NCBI GenBank assembly: GCA_963693085.1
Contig: OY856413.1
Coordinates: 473,063,379 to 473,127,378, forward strand
DNA: 64,000 bases
From: Alisma plantago-aquatica
Taxonomy: Eukaryota; Streptophyta; Magnoliopsida; Alismatales; Alismataceae
Reading direction: 5' to 3'
Of this stretch, positions 11,201 through 22,228 are shown piece by piece. The position numbers were made by a program, and so were the translations under genes. The stretch's first letter is position 1. Every line of letters starts with the position of its first letter. A model generated the notes under the pieces. The model was not told where the DNA came from. It saw only the letters and a list, made by a program, of their open reading frames with translations, and ran no database searches.

Positions 11201-12289
11201 GACTTCCCCGTCCAAGTAGAAGAGGGAAGAGGAAACATCACCTTTATTGTCTTGCGCACCATGGAGCTGCTCAACATATTTGGATACATAAGGCATATCC
11301 AGGGCCAAAACTTCTACCACCTCAGGAGCATATATGCACTGTTGCTGATCAAAGACAGACGCTTTTTCCAAGACACAGGGGTACCAGAGAAGCTGCTGGA
11401 CAGCGACTTAGAAGGCGAATCTTCACAACCCAGCAGCACTCTAGAGAAAGAAGCTGAGATAGAAACATACATCTACAGGGTAGGCAAGCAGTTAGAAATT
11501 TTGTGGGAAATACATGGAATCGAAGACGCCGCTTTGCCAGGAACTTTAGAAGAAGTGATCAACAATTTTGACCGCTTCTCGTTCTCTACACTCACGCAGG
11601 AGCAGGTCAATGAAGTTCTTTTGATGTTAGCCGACTCTACCCCGACAGATGTTATCTACGAGGCAGGTAGTGTCATAGTCCCGGTCGATGACTTGAGGGA
11701 CATGGTTAAAGAAGGAGGATGTTTGGCGATATTTGTGGTTTCCGCCTACATCCAGACGCTACAGACAAAGTTTGAACGTGCATACATAGCTCATCCAATG
11801 TTGTTCAATGACATCTGCCTCGCTGATGAATTAGGAGCAAAACAATCATTTCTGGTAGAGTTGGAGCATAGGGTTCCACGCACAATCTTCCTGCCCATCC
11901 TGCATTACAACCACTGGACGCTCCTGATGATGTACACTCGCCAACGCATAGGAATCTTCTAAAATAGCTCGGATAGCAACAAAGATCATCCAGTGCAGTG
12001 TACATCAACAGCGTTGACATCCCTCGAGTGCTTAGTACGGAAATACTACGATGAGATGGCAGCGCTGATACAACCATTCCTGGAGACAGAAGCAAGCAAA
12101 TGGCACGAGCTCCAGTTCTTCCACCGCAGTTCACAAAAAATTCCTCTATCCAACGACTACGACATCTTCGTCCTGGAATGGATATCAAATAAAGAGACGC
12201 CTGACCAACTCTACCACATCGACTACTACAACAAACAAGGAGAATATGTGTGGGAGCTTCTATCTAGCGCAGGCGCGCTCACCAGCTAA
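8226..12289 (+). pseudogene. Accessory (env-position) ORF: plant-transposon-protein-like N-terminus, two Ulp1-like C-terminal domains
   Basis: One long frame, 8226-10043 continued at 10103-12289 across a putative 59-bp intron, encodes about 1,335 codons. It is broken by in-frame stops at 8715 (TAG), 9141 (TAA), 10943 (TGA), 11153 (TAA) and 11960 (TAA). The N-terminal part (8480-9260) resembles the post-pol proteins of Athila elements, with CFWRIVHKLVAFLLF, ELHLMWHMMEGKVINLG and FLMRAGIITKEG. A Pro/Thr/Glu linker (9350-9900), a coiled coil (10103-10220) and a Ser/acidic stretch (10270-10520) follow. Two C48-peptidase-like halves follow: about 10590-11290 (PYKHRNVWFLCVADLRNHDV, FIVLRTMEL) and about 11590-12250 (LPILHYNHWTLLMMY, NDYDIFVLEWI). 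Catalytic residues are missing from both. ATG 8226 (MACTKQ) is favoured over ATG 8214 for its G at +4. The function is unknown. Confidence 0.75.
10044..10102 (+). other. Putative 59-bp phase-0 intron in the accessory ORF
   Basis: GAG|GTAACAG begins it and a pyrimidine-rich TTTTCATTTTTCCAG|CAG ends it. The upstream frame hits stops in this stretch. Removing 59 bp joins it to the downstream open frame with no other change. An alternative acceptor three bases on gives 62 bp and the same frame. It is short for a plant intron, and a chance frameshift remains possible. Confidence 0.5.
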
Positions 12290-13296
12290 CCCTCACTGGG
12301 TTAACATTACCCTACCTTATCTACTTCACAACTCTGGGACAGAGTGTGGAGTAAGTTTGGGGGGGTATCATGTACCAGTGAGGGAGGTATAATTTTTTTT
12401 TCAAACTCCACCCTTTTCGTTCTTTTGTTCTTCTCCTATATCATGTGTACATATACATATACATGCTCATACAAAAACTTTGCAAAATATTTTGCTTATT
12501 TTGTCTCCACACATATGTACAAAGACAATATATAGTAAAAACCTAATACGACATCTTTCCAGTTTGTTTTCTATGTGCCCAAGGAGATGCGGGTTTTGTT
12601 ATGTCTTTCTGATAATGTAGCCTCAAACAACAAAAGACTACGACTTTCCACGCCAAAATTTTCAAAAAAATAATCTCGCAACAGCTAAGAGACGTGTATG
12701 CAGAAGGAAAAAGCTTCCCAAACAGTAAAAAAAATCCTCTTGTTTTCCCTTACCCAACAAAATCCAAAAAAAAAGAGAGAATAGCCTTATGAGAGTGAAT
12801 CAAAGCATGAGAGTTGTGCCCGATAAAAAGAAAAGAAAAAAAATATATACACACTTGTTCTCCAAAAAGTACCCATCTTTAAGCATGGTAGATCTGGGGC
12901 AGTGGTACGTAGGACGTGAAATCACTGCTCTAAAGCCAACTGGCTTGGACTACAGGGACCACTCGCCCGCTAATGGACCCGTACCTAGATGGACTGATGG
13001 GAAACAAGAAAACCCCAAAAACCCTTAAGACTACCCAAACACACAACTTTCTGTCCCCAAAAGTTGTTTGATGTGAAAGCTAACTTTGAAATCATGCACC
13101 CAAGTCTCGCCAAAGCTGTGGAGAAATTTTTTGCTTAAATAAGGGAGGAGAAGTAAAGTCTATTGTTCATAGTCGGGCCGTATTCTCTGTAAGACATCTC
13201 AATGCTCGCTCAAACCCATGGTCTGAAAACTATACTGGTCAAGAAGAAGCGTCACAAAACAAAGTTTAAAGACTGATTGAGGAAAATCAAAATGCT
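12290..13296. other. Non-coding 3' internal region of the Athila-like element
   Basis: About 1 kb between the accessory ORF stop and the polypurine tract shows no coding signal. A purine run, TAAGTTTGGGGGGGT (12352-12366), looks like a second polypurine tract. Oligo-A runs and AT-rich sequence fill most of the rest. Confidence 0.7.
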
Positions 13297-13310
13297 AAGT
13301 TTGGGGGAGT
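13297..13310 (+). other. Polypurine tract of the Athila-like element
   Basis: AAGTTTGGGGGAGT abuts the 3' LTR start (TGAATAACACC, 13311). The position and sequence fit the plus-strand primer of Athila-type elements. Confidence 0.85.
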
Positions 13311-15140
13311 TGAATAACACCAAATTTTATGATGTTTTTGGCCCTTATTTCGTATCAAATCTGCCCTTTTTAACTGTTTTCCTCTCCTTTTTGTCATGTT
13401 TTTGCATAAACAGGCCACACTACGCTCTTAACTCAATATTATCATCTTTTGCAGAGTTTTCCTCAATTTTTAACTCATTTACCATCAAAACGGCCCGTCT
13501 CGGCCCACAAACGTGTTCCACCTGCATCAGCCTTCTTACCAACCAGCCGGCTGATACGCTCACTGCCCGACACAGGGCAGCACGATACACTACCGCGCGA
13601 TACGAGGGTGCTGCGCAAAGAAGGAGCAGACGAGCGATACACTATTTACCCGACAGGGAGCCGGACTCACCACGAATGCTGAATCGTGTCGCGCGATACA
13701 GGCCACGCACTGGTAGGCGCCACTCGTCATGATGACTAACACACTTACAGCCCGACATCCTTGTGTCGGGCAATACGCATATCGGGCATCCCCGAATCCG
13801 CGATGATGGAGCTGATGAAGGACACATGGCGTCCGGAGAACCATAACTCCCCCAACTGCTGCCTATAAATAGCAGCTACAGGACTCTGATGGGACGGGTC
13901 AGAATCTCTCCAAAGCCAACTTGGGAAAGTATATGGAGCTAGCGTATCGTGCCTCATAAGTGTATCGGGCGATAATGGGTGAGCACTTCCCGACCCAAGA
14001 GGGAGGGAATGGTTCACTTAGGATCGGCCCCGGACACCGCTGCAGACCGATATCGGCCAACAAGGACACCCGATATGAGTACCCAATACCCTCAGCAAAA
14101 CTCTGGCCTGACACGATACCAAGCCCGATACGCATCACCAATCACGGCGTGTCGCCCGAGAGGGTGCCGCCCGACACAATCGTATCGGTCATAAGCGCCC
14201 CGCACGATACGTCCGCCCATCATGAGCGTGTCGTCGGGGAGGGTGTGCCACCTGACACGGGCGTATCAGGAAAGGATCCCGCCTGTATCGGGCTGGAGGG
14301 ATCTTGGAGATCTGCTACTACCTATCGCCCTTCTAAATCAAGAAGGCGACATTTATCTTTACTTGTTTCAATCATTTACTTTCTTTACTTATGCAATGTA
14401 ATCAAACCCTTTTATGCTAATTGAATTAGAAGAGTTTTAATTATCTGATGCTTTATGTTTGGTTCCTTTTGTTGGAGGATTGTTTTGTTTAGCATCTGAA
14501 CTCTAGCTTGTACGCTTGGATCATGCTTCGACTAGCTACTGAATCGTGTTTTCCCGTTGCAGCAGCCTCGAGAGAGGTGTTGTGGCTCTAGTGTTTGATC
14601 TGATAGAGGAGTAGGAGAGTGCCCAGGATTGGAGTTGCTTTAGTAACCTTTCCACTCTAACTTAAGACCAGCAACCTCGAGAGAGGTGTTGATACTTAGT
14701 TAGAGGCACCCGCTTCGAGAGAAGGGGTACATGATGTTTCTGCTGCTGCTTGTTTTACCGAAGCTTTCTCCTATGTTCCTTACTAAAAGCAATAGTGTTA
14801 TCCTCTCTGTTTCTGTTGCGCAAAAACCCTAAAAACTGATAAACCTGTAAAACCTTAATTTACCTCGTAGCTCCAGTTGGAGATAGTTTTCTTTTATTTT
14901 TATTGATCTTAGCTTGTTGTTCCCTTGGGGAACTTTATCATCTCCTTACCCATACCGGAGTGTAATGTGTCGATTCCGCATTCACCAACACTACCACCCT
15001 TGTCCTTGTATTTGACCCCGTCTATCTACTTCGACCCCGTAATAAAGTTGCAGGAGCCTAGAAGGTTTCAGGTTATAAATTTAAAAGTCTGACTACTTCA
15101 AATCTGCTCCCTTTTTTGGACGTGCAATTTAGGCCGGTCA
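13311..15140 (+). repeat. 3' LTR of the Athila-like element
   Basis: 1830 bp matching 3187-5017 with scattered substitutions and a few small indels. TATAAATA is at 13864-13871. It begins TGAATAAC rather than TGATAAC and ends CCGGTCA. The short open frames inside are the same accidental ones as in the 5' copy. Confidence 0.92.
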
Positions 15141-15620
15141 GTCCCGCTCTACTCCTACTATAGAGGTTGGGAGTAATCATGTAGACCCAACACCTAGCAC
15201 ATCCGCTGTAAGTATTTTTATGACATAGTAACTAGTCTTTTCAAGATGATATGTTTTCAAGCTGATATGTATATATGTATATAACATTCTTCACACAAAA
15301 ATTTGTAGGGGTTGAAGCCATGCCGTCTAAAAAGTAAATAATTTTTCATTGTAGAGGCGTCGGCTTACCCGTCCCTACCAGGGGAAATGTTTCATGGGTC
15401 TCCATTACCAACTGGTTGGGTTCGTGTGAGCCCGGTACATATATTCCCCAATTGGATGGATCTTCCATTGCCATATGCCCACCCAGATTGTGAAACGCTT
15501 GGTGAGGAAGAAAGTGGAGTGATATTGTGGCCAAAAGCGGATGTCCTCTATACTGAAACTGTATGGTAAATTTACATTACGTTAAATTGTTAGTGTGTGT
15601 ATATGATGTCAATTGATCTG

Positions 15621-15656
<36 letters not shown>

Positions 15657-17002
15657 TTAAAAAGAAGACACCCAGAGAATCTAGGCCTCCACCTCCACCT
15701 CCTACATTACCAAGTTGGGTTCTACATGACCTACCAATCCCGTTAGGTCCTAATTGTAGGGGTATGGCAATATGGTTAGGTGAACATGATATAAATTTTC
15801 CTATAACTGTTTCTATAGATGCGGATGCTGCAGGTCAATCATACGAAAGAAAACTATTTATACAAGATATTTTGGAGTTGTTTCGATATGATTGGTTGAA
15901 TACATTTGTGATAGAGCTATGGATAAGGTGAGATCTTCTTTATACATCCATATACCTTGTGTAGGATCTGGTAATCTGGTTTCTTATTTATTAATGCATA
16001 TGTAATACATGTTTTGCAGCTACTTAGACAAGATATGTGCAGATTTTTCATTCGAACATGTAGGATTTTTTATTCCATCTTTGATTAGTCTAGTAGCTAA
16101 AGACCCTCCGTCAGTTCAACAATACTGCTATGATGCTTTTACAAATTTTGCTCAAAATAAGAAGACGGTGATAATAGCTCCATTCAATGTGGAGTAAGTT
16201 TACTTTGCTTATAATTTGGACTTAAGAAAATTACATTTTTATTGTGGATTTTAAGTTATTAAATTTTAACTTTTTTACCTCTAGTGGTATGCATTCGGAG
16301 TTACTAGTTATTGTCCCCGAGACGTTCACTGTCAATTATCTAGATCCTAAGGGGACTAAATTGAATTCAAAATATGGACACAAAATGAAAATGGCATTTT
16401 TCCGGTGAGAAATATTTCATTTTCATATCCGTTAACATATGTTATTACATTACTATTTAATTATGCAATGTAATGTGTTACATTAACATGTAGGGGTTTA
16501 GGTGAGTTCAAAAAGGTTGGAGGAAAGGTCCCCAAGAAAAGAACCAGCAAATAATTTGGAAGAACGTGGAAGTAAGTTCCGACTGCAATGTATATATTAT
16601 TTATGTGAACAGTGCTTAATTAGTTGTATTTTTTTATATTTTGTATGTTTCAATTTATAGTGTGCTACACAAGACAACGGATGGGCATGTGCATACTATG
16701 TGATGTGATTTATGCACATGATTATCAAATATGCCGCAATGGACATCGATACCATTCCTGAGGTATTATATATAGTCTCATTAGATAATATGAAATATAT
16801 CAGTCTTATTTATATATTATAAACTATATATATACATCATTCTCTTTGCAGGTGTTTAACTGACCACACTACATGAAAGGCCTTACCATATGTACATGCT
16901 CCCTATACGACGAAAGAATTAAATGATGTAAGAGAAGAATGGGCAACAACCATACAAGTAGTGGGGTTTTTAACATATAATTGGGATGTTGATAGCGAAT
17001 AA
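15141..17002 (+). pseudogene. CACTA Transposase_24/Ulp1 gene, exons after the nested insertion (C48 peptidase-like)
   Basis: The gene resumes at 15146 (RSTPTIEVGSNHVDPTPSTSA, to 15207), in frame with the sequence before the LTR element. Later exons include 15357 to about 15565 (SPLPTGWVRV, LPLPYAHPD), about 15656-15930, 16020-16196 (DKICADFSFEHVGFF), 16284-16405 and 16660-16760, ending near 17002 (PYVHAPYTTKELNDVREEW). The C-terminal half resembles the Ulp1-type domain of plant CACTA proteins. GMHSELLVIV holds the His, YLDP the Asp, and QDNGWACAYYVM the Cys. The His-Trp pair reads His-Ser and Cys-Gly reads Cys-Ala. Stops near 16551 and 16759 and an unclear border at 15565/15656 show decay. 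Confidence 0.78.
15625..15654. repeat. (TA)n microsatellite inside a CACTA intron
   Basis: An uninterrupted AT dinucleotide run of about 28 bp lies immediately before the AG at 15654-15655. It may have spoiled the splice acceptor region. Confidence 0.85.
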
Positions 17003-17039
17003 TGACTAAAGAATGATATTTTGTAAATAAATTTCTAAA

Positions 17040-17320
17040 TTATAATATGTGTGAATGTTTCTACATGTCTGAATGTTTCTACATGTGTCTGAATGTTTAT
17101 ACATGTGTGAATGTGAAAATGAATGAAACTGTTGGCTGCTATATGAATGTTTCTACATGTGTGAATGTGAAAATGAATGGAACTGCAAATTGCTACATGA
17201 ATGTTTCTACATGTGTGAATGTGAAAATGAATGGAACTGCAAATTGCTACATGAATGTTTCTACATGTGTGAAAATCGAATGGAACTGTAGGTTTCTAAA
17301 TGTGTGAAAATTAATGTTGT
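17040..17320. repeat. 54-bp tandem repeat downstream of the CACTA gene
   Basis: ATGAATGTTTCTACATGTGT recurs at 17143, 17197 and 17251, exactly 54 bp apart, with partial copies on both sides. It is AT-rich, and because 54 is a multiple of three it produces a spurious open frame. The array lies in the 3' flank of the gene. Confidence 0.88.
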
Positions 17321-17439
17321 CAATTTTGTATGTTTGTGGCCTGTTGTTGGCTGATATCAATGGATGTCATAAAACCTGCAGTTCATAACTGAACTACAGG
17401 TTTCTCATCCTACGACCAGCCACAGCAGGCCTGCAGACT

Positions 17440-17998
17440 GATAAGAAAAAAACATGAAATAGGCATCGGTTATTTGTTTAAAACTGACGACAAATGATTA
17501 CAACGTCAGATAAATAATTATAACTAATGGCTAATGCATGTGACATGGCGTCAGTTACAATAATAAATAGACACTTATGGTTCTAGCGTCGGTTGCCCTA
17601 CTAGTAACCGACGTCGATTTCCCTAATGAGACCACGCACCACGGCCGTGCTGGCCAACACGGTCGTGGCAGTGGGCCAGACACCACGGCCGTGCTTGCTA
17701 GCACGGCCGTGGCAGCGGGTGAGATGTTGTCGGTTATCACTAATAAATCGATGATGATAGTACCCCAGATGGCGCCCTTTCTATGGCGTGAAGGTTTATG
17801 GCGTCAGTTTCAAAACTATTAACCGACGCCTATACCGCCATGCTGGTGCATTTTTAGTGGCGCATGAAGGGTTGTGGCGTCGGTTTGGAAATCGACGCCT
17901 AACGGTTGGCCTTTTAGCGACGCTCACATAGGTGTCGCATTAAAACCGACGCTAAATGCCTTAAATAACTGACATGAAAGGCCGGTTATGTACTAGTG
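17440..17998 (+). repeat. CACTA right subterminal repeat zone and terminus
   Basis: Many copies of GCGTCGGTT, AACCGACG and ACCGACGC in both orientations lie at 17465-17970, and the terminal CCGGTTATGTACTAGTG ends at 17998. In CACTA elements such subterminal repeats are binding sites for the element's DNA-binding protein. The terminus reads CACTAGTACATAACCGG on the opposite strand. Confidence 0.88.
17639..17712. repeat. Two GC-rich inverted repeats in the CACTA subterminal zone
   Basis: 17683-17712 is a perfect 12-bp inverted repeat (CCACGGCCGTGC, 6-nt loop, GCACGGCCGTGG). 17639-17668 is a near copy with a C-to-T change in one arm. They could form paired hairpins or serve as symmetrical binding sites. 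Confidence 0.85.
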
Positions 17999-19607
17999 TA
18001 TCTTATCGATATCATAAGTGCATAATGTAAGAATGTGTTGAGATTATGTAACAATTGTATGGTGTTGATGATGAGCCTTGATAAGGCATGGAGAAATAAT
18101 GATGTTTTTGCATGGAATAATGTGAATGGTCTTATGACCTTGGCAATGGATGTGTGCCTATTGAGGTGATATCCACTGATTATGTAATGAGGGATTGATA
18201 TTTTAGGATAATGTGGTAAGTGCCATGTGGTGATGTGATAAGCTCTATGTTTCATACATATTATATCTTCTAAAGCTACACTTTACCCTTATCTTTGTAG
18301 ATACTTTTTAGGATTTTCTTGAAACTTTATTGATGCAATAAAACACACTCAACTGGCATTAACTAATCAAGTGGAACCCTAATCATGTAATCTCCTTGGC
18401 CATCGATCCATTCCATTGCCATGACTTGTTGGATGGTGAAATGAGTATTCCTAAGGGAAACTGAGAATGCATAATGTTAAGTATGTGAGGTGCAAGTGAC
18501 TAAGTGTCCTTGACATATTGACTGCATGGTTTTTTAGGATGGTTGTGATGAAGCCTCGGTAGGATAATGATTACAGTCGTATCTTAGTGTATATAATATG
18601 ATAGAGGAAAATTGTGGTTGTACCTCTCATGTTTGGGTTTGTATACCCTATTCACTATTGTAATGACCTATATACCAATGCGGGCTAGGCTGTTATGCAG
18701 TTGGACTTTATATGTCACTGTGGAGAATTTGTACTGACTGAGGGTGGAGGAGATCATAAGAGTATGGTTCTCCAAGATCTTGTAAGGCACTATTTTTTAC
18801 TTTAGGAATGGATAGTTAGAGTATGAGTGGTATACCTCAACTCCCTAGGGCTTAAAAGACGTCACACTACCATGGAGTATATCTATTTAGGGTTAAAGAT
18901 GATTCACATTGGATGTTTTCCCTTGTCTTGTTTCTTATACTGCTCACTTAATATATAATGTGGTGAGAGAAGTTAATTGATATACATGTTCTTCACATTC
19001 CTTCTTATCTTGTTACTATGACTCTGTTGAAGTTGCTTAACTTGGGTAATCAATTTTAATTATTCATTTAGCTGAATCTGCTCATAAATGCTTAATCTAT
19101 TATAACAATACATCTTGTTGTAGCAATAAATGTTTGTGAGAGTTATATATCTCGTTGGAAAGCTGGTCTCACCCCATGGGTTTTGAAATCTTTTTAGGCG
19201 GTAGTCATTGATGTGGAAGATGTCGTGTTGTTGACAAAGAGAATCTTGGAGATTAGTAGACATAGAAGGTTAGATTCTACCTGTGTCGTAGTAGAGTCCT
19301 ATGTGTCTTCCATGTACTCTTAGGTCAGAAAGGGATGTGTTTTGTAGTTGTTGTACAACGATACATGTTTTGGCAGTATGTCATGGTTTGTATATGTGGC
19401 TTGTAAATCTTTTGTAATAGATTTGTGATAGATGGCCACTATACAGATGTAAAGACCTGGTATGGTATGTGATATTTTATAGATTAATGACCTTGATGTA
19501 ATATGTTTCTGCATAATGATGGTTATATAAGATCAATTTGAATTTACCTACTTTTTTGGTAATGTGGTTAATTAGTTGTTGATCAGGTGTGGCATCAGTG
19601 TGCAACA
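17999..19607 (+). repeat. Right part of the chromovirus 5' LTR
   Basis: It aligns throughout with 41565-43245, sharing e.g. ATCATAAGTGCA, AATGTAAGAATGTGTTGAGA and GGTGAGAGTT-like stretches, with frequent substitutions and small indels. It ends GTGTGCAACA. Its left limit is the CACTA terminus rather than an LTR end. There is no gene in this 1.6 kb. Confidence 0.87.
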
Positions 19608-19615
19608 AGTTAGGT

Positions 19616-19627
19616 TGCTATCAGAGC
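19616..19627 (+). other. Primer binding site, initiator tRNA-Met type
   Basis: TGCTATCAGAGC lies eight bases after the LTR end and matches the usual TGGTATCAGAGC with one change. Confidence 0.8.
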
Positions 19628-19695
19628 TCTAGGTTGGCTGAGTCTGTAGGGACATAGGACTTGGGTTTTGTTTGTTCTTGCATCCTCCAATATAT

Positions 19696-20764
19696 ATGAT
19701 TATAGCTTCTACTTATGCAAATATGTCTGGAGAGCATGAAGAACATGCTGAGAGTAGTGTTGTTGTACCAGGAGGTGGTTCCATGAGGTATGCTAGAGTA
19801 GATGGAGTTCATGAAGAGAATTAGTTTGACCCAACAACTATAACCTATCTTGCTTTTTATTCCATGTTTAGATTGTTAATGGCCATGATTTCACATATAG
19901 TGGATAGAGAGTATGTACTCAAGCAAGGGTTGTTGTTCCCAATGTGGAATCCTAGGGTTCTAGGAAAACCTTTGAGATGTTGTGATGCATTAGAGCGTTG
20001 TAGTATGTGGGTAAGGCAGGCCCGTCAGATGAAGATGTGGGTGAAGGAGTTGGAGAAGGCCATCAAGGTCCTCAATAACCAAGAGAGGACAAGGTGAGGC
20101 ATGCAGTATAACTTTTAAAGGGCAGTTCTATCCACTAGTGAGCCATTGAGGAGGATAAAAGATGAAGACTAGTGATATAAGTTGGGAGGCATTTCAGAAG
20201 GATTTTGTGTGTTGATACTTCCCAGAGACGTATATTGATGAGAAGATCTCCCAGTTCAAGAAGATCTGACAGGGATCGATGACAATAAAAGAGTACAAAG
20301 CGAAGTTCATGGAGTTGTTGAGGTTTTGTCCTCACATGTTTGTAATGGATAAGGAGAGGATTTGATGGTTTAAGAAGGGCTTTAGTATGGAGTTGACGAT
20401 GACAATGTCAGCTTTGGAGAACTGGGAGTTGTCTGCTACCTTTTTAGATTTTGTGAGATGGATAGAGTGGTCTACTATAGAGAAGTGTGAAGCCAATGCT
20501 AAGAAGAGGTTGGCTCAGTTTCAGGGGTTGTATTCTAGAGGTTTTAAGAAGCCTAGGGTTTTCTCACCTCAGACATAATAGAAATTAGTGGTCACCGAAC
20601 AAAGGTAGAGGTCGTAGCTTTTCACCAATTGGAGCTCATAGTGTAGTGTCAGTATTAGTGAGAGGTTCATATAGGCCACAATACAACTTGAGGAAATGTC
20701 ACAAGTGTGGACAATTGGGTCATATCAGGTCATCTTTCCCTATGAAGGACGAGGAGATGACACA
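19696..20764 (+). pseudogene. gag: Chromovirus gag, degenerate
   Basis: ATG 19696 (MIIASTYANMSGEHEE) starts a frame with stops at about 19822 and later. The Retrotrans_gag core is recognisable at 20180-20560 (WEAFQKDFVC, YFPETYIDEKISQFKK, GSMTIKEYKAKFMELLRFCPHM, WSTIEKCEANAKKRLAQF). The zinc knuckle at about 20697-20740 reads CHKCGQLGHIRSSF; the last Cys of the CCHC motif has become Phe. The inserted solo LTR cuts the sequence at 20769, just after the knuckle. Confidence 0.85.
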
Positions 20765-21598
20765 ATAATTGTGGCATCCAACTCACAAAAATAAGATTAA
20801 TTAACGCGGAAGGGTATCATTTGCAGCGGATTACTGAAATTCACTAAAAATTAAAACCTTTTTCAAAGACATCCAATCATAGGAAAACTCTTTCAACAAG
20901 AACCAATGTATTACATTTACATCCTGGTTCATAAGTACATATCTTGTATCATCTCTCCTCGAGATTTACAACATCAACTGCCTTGCTAAAAACTAAACAC
21001 AGACATCATAAGAATCTCGAGGCATCAAGCCAAAATCTCAAAATGATTCGTTTAAAGCACTAACTATTAACTTCGAGGACCTGAGAGTACAGAGACGACA
21101 CATAGGACTTCTATCTACATGACACAACAGACAGTACACTCAACCTGAGCTGTCACTGTTGTCCCTGCTGCTGTTGAAGTTCTTCCTCTACAAGATGTTC
21201 TCACTCTCCTCTGTGCTTGTCCACCTAAAAAAGTTGGATCCCACGGGGGTGAGACAATTGTAATTTCCCCAGCGGGAGATATAACTCTCCGCCAAAACAT
21301 TATTATTGCAGTTTAATAATATAAAACTGGGTAGAGGATAAGCAGTTAAAGCATTCTCATCTTAAAGCATTGTAACCATTTATGATAGAACAATAGATCA
21401 ACTATTCTCTTAATAAGGAATAGAAATGACATGTATATCATTTATCCATCATGAATATACCATCATGTCAAACTTCTCTTGTGACATTCATTCTCTTAAT
21501 ATGTCACCCATGAAACATTCTTGTTTCATCTATTGGCCTTAGCCAATATGCTAAACAGATATGGAATTATATTTACCATTAACTCATATATCATCAAC

Positions 21599-22228
21599 AC
21601 AGGCATTGGGTTATTACCAATCCTATGTCATCATTACAGGCATTGGGTTATTACCAATCTTGTGTCATCATTACAGGCATTGAGCCTCTGTCAGGTATTG
21701 GACTCTTCCAAACCTGATTACACCGCCAGGCATTGAGCCTCTGCCAGGTATTGGACTCTTCCAAACCTGATTACACCGCCAGGCATTGAGCCTCTGCCAG
21801 GTATTGGACTCTTCCAAACCTGATTACACCGCCAGGCATTGGACACTACCAATCCTGATTTCACAGCCAGGCATTGGACTCTAACCAATCCTGATTTCAC
21901 AACCAGGCATTGGACTCTAACCAATCCTGATTTCACAGCTAGGCATTGGACTCTAACCAATCCTGATATCACAGCCAGGCATTGGACTCTAACCAATCTT
22001 GATTTCACAGTCAGGCATTGGACTCTAACCAATCCTGATTACATAGCCAGGCATTGGACTTTAACCAATCCTGATTACACAGCCAGGCATTGGACTCTAA
22101 CCAATCTTGATTACACAACCAGGCATCAGACTTTAACCAATCCTGATTACACAGCCAGGCATTGGACTTTAACCAATCCTGATTATACAGCCAGGCATTG
22201 GACTTTAACCAATCCTGATTACACGGAT
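21599..22228. repeat. Tandem repeat array, 36-37-bp and 53-bp units sharing CAGGCATTG
   Basis: Units begin with CAGGCATTG and contain AACCAATCCTGATT. Two 37-bp units (from 21599) are followed by about three 53-bp units (21674-21834) and then about eleven 36-bp units (21831-22228). It is non-coding; open frames on both strands follow from the 36-bp period. Confidence 0.9.

Larger units (their letters stand above)
3187..15140 (+). mobile_element. Athila-like Ty3/gypsy LTR retrotransposon lacking pol, nested in CACTA
   Basis: The element begins TGATAACACC and ends CCGGTCA, with LTRs of 1831 and 1830 bp. Flanking 5-mers are ATCCC (3182-3186) and GTCCC (15141-15145), a TSD with one change. A primer site matching plant tRNA-Asp lies just inside the 5' LTR, and a polypurine tract (13297-13310) lies just before the 3' LTR. 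The gag has the Athila signature NFELKP...MIQN. No protease, RT, RNase H or integrase is present between gag and the accessory frame. It is therefore a non-autonomous or internally deleted Athila-type element with a large post-pol accessory ORF. Confidence 0.9.
1..17998 (+). mobile_element. CACTA (En/Spm) DNA transposon, left end outside window
   Basis: The element holds the two genes typical of plant CACTA transposons, in order: the end of a TNP2-type transposase (DUF4218/DUF4216-like) and a Transposase_24 plus Ulp1 gene. The right end is the terminal TAGTG at 17994-17998, the complement of CACTA, preceded by a subterminal zone full of GTCGGTT/AACCGAC repeats. The flanking 17999-18001 is TAT, a candidate 3-bp target duplication. 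The left terminus lies outside the window. An LTR retrotransposon (3187-15140) is nested in it. All reading frames are degenerate, so it is probably immobile without help. Confidence 0.9.
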
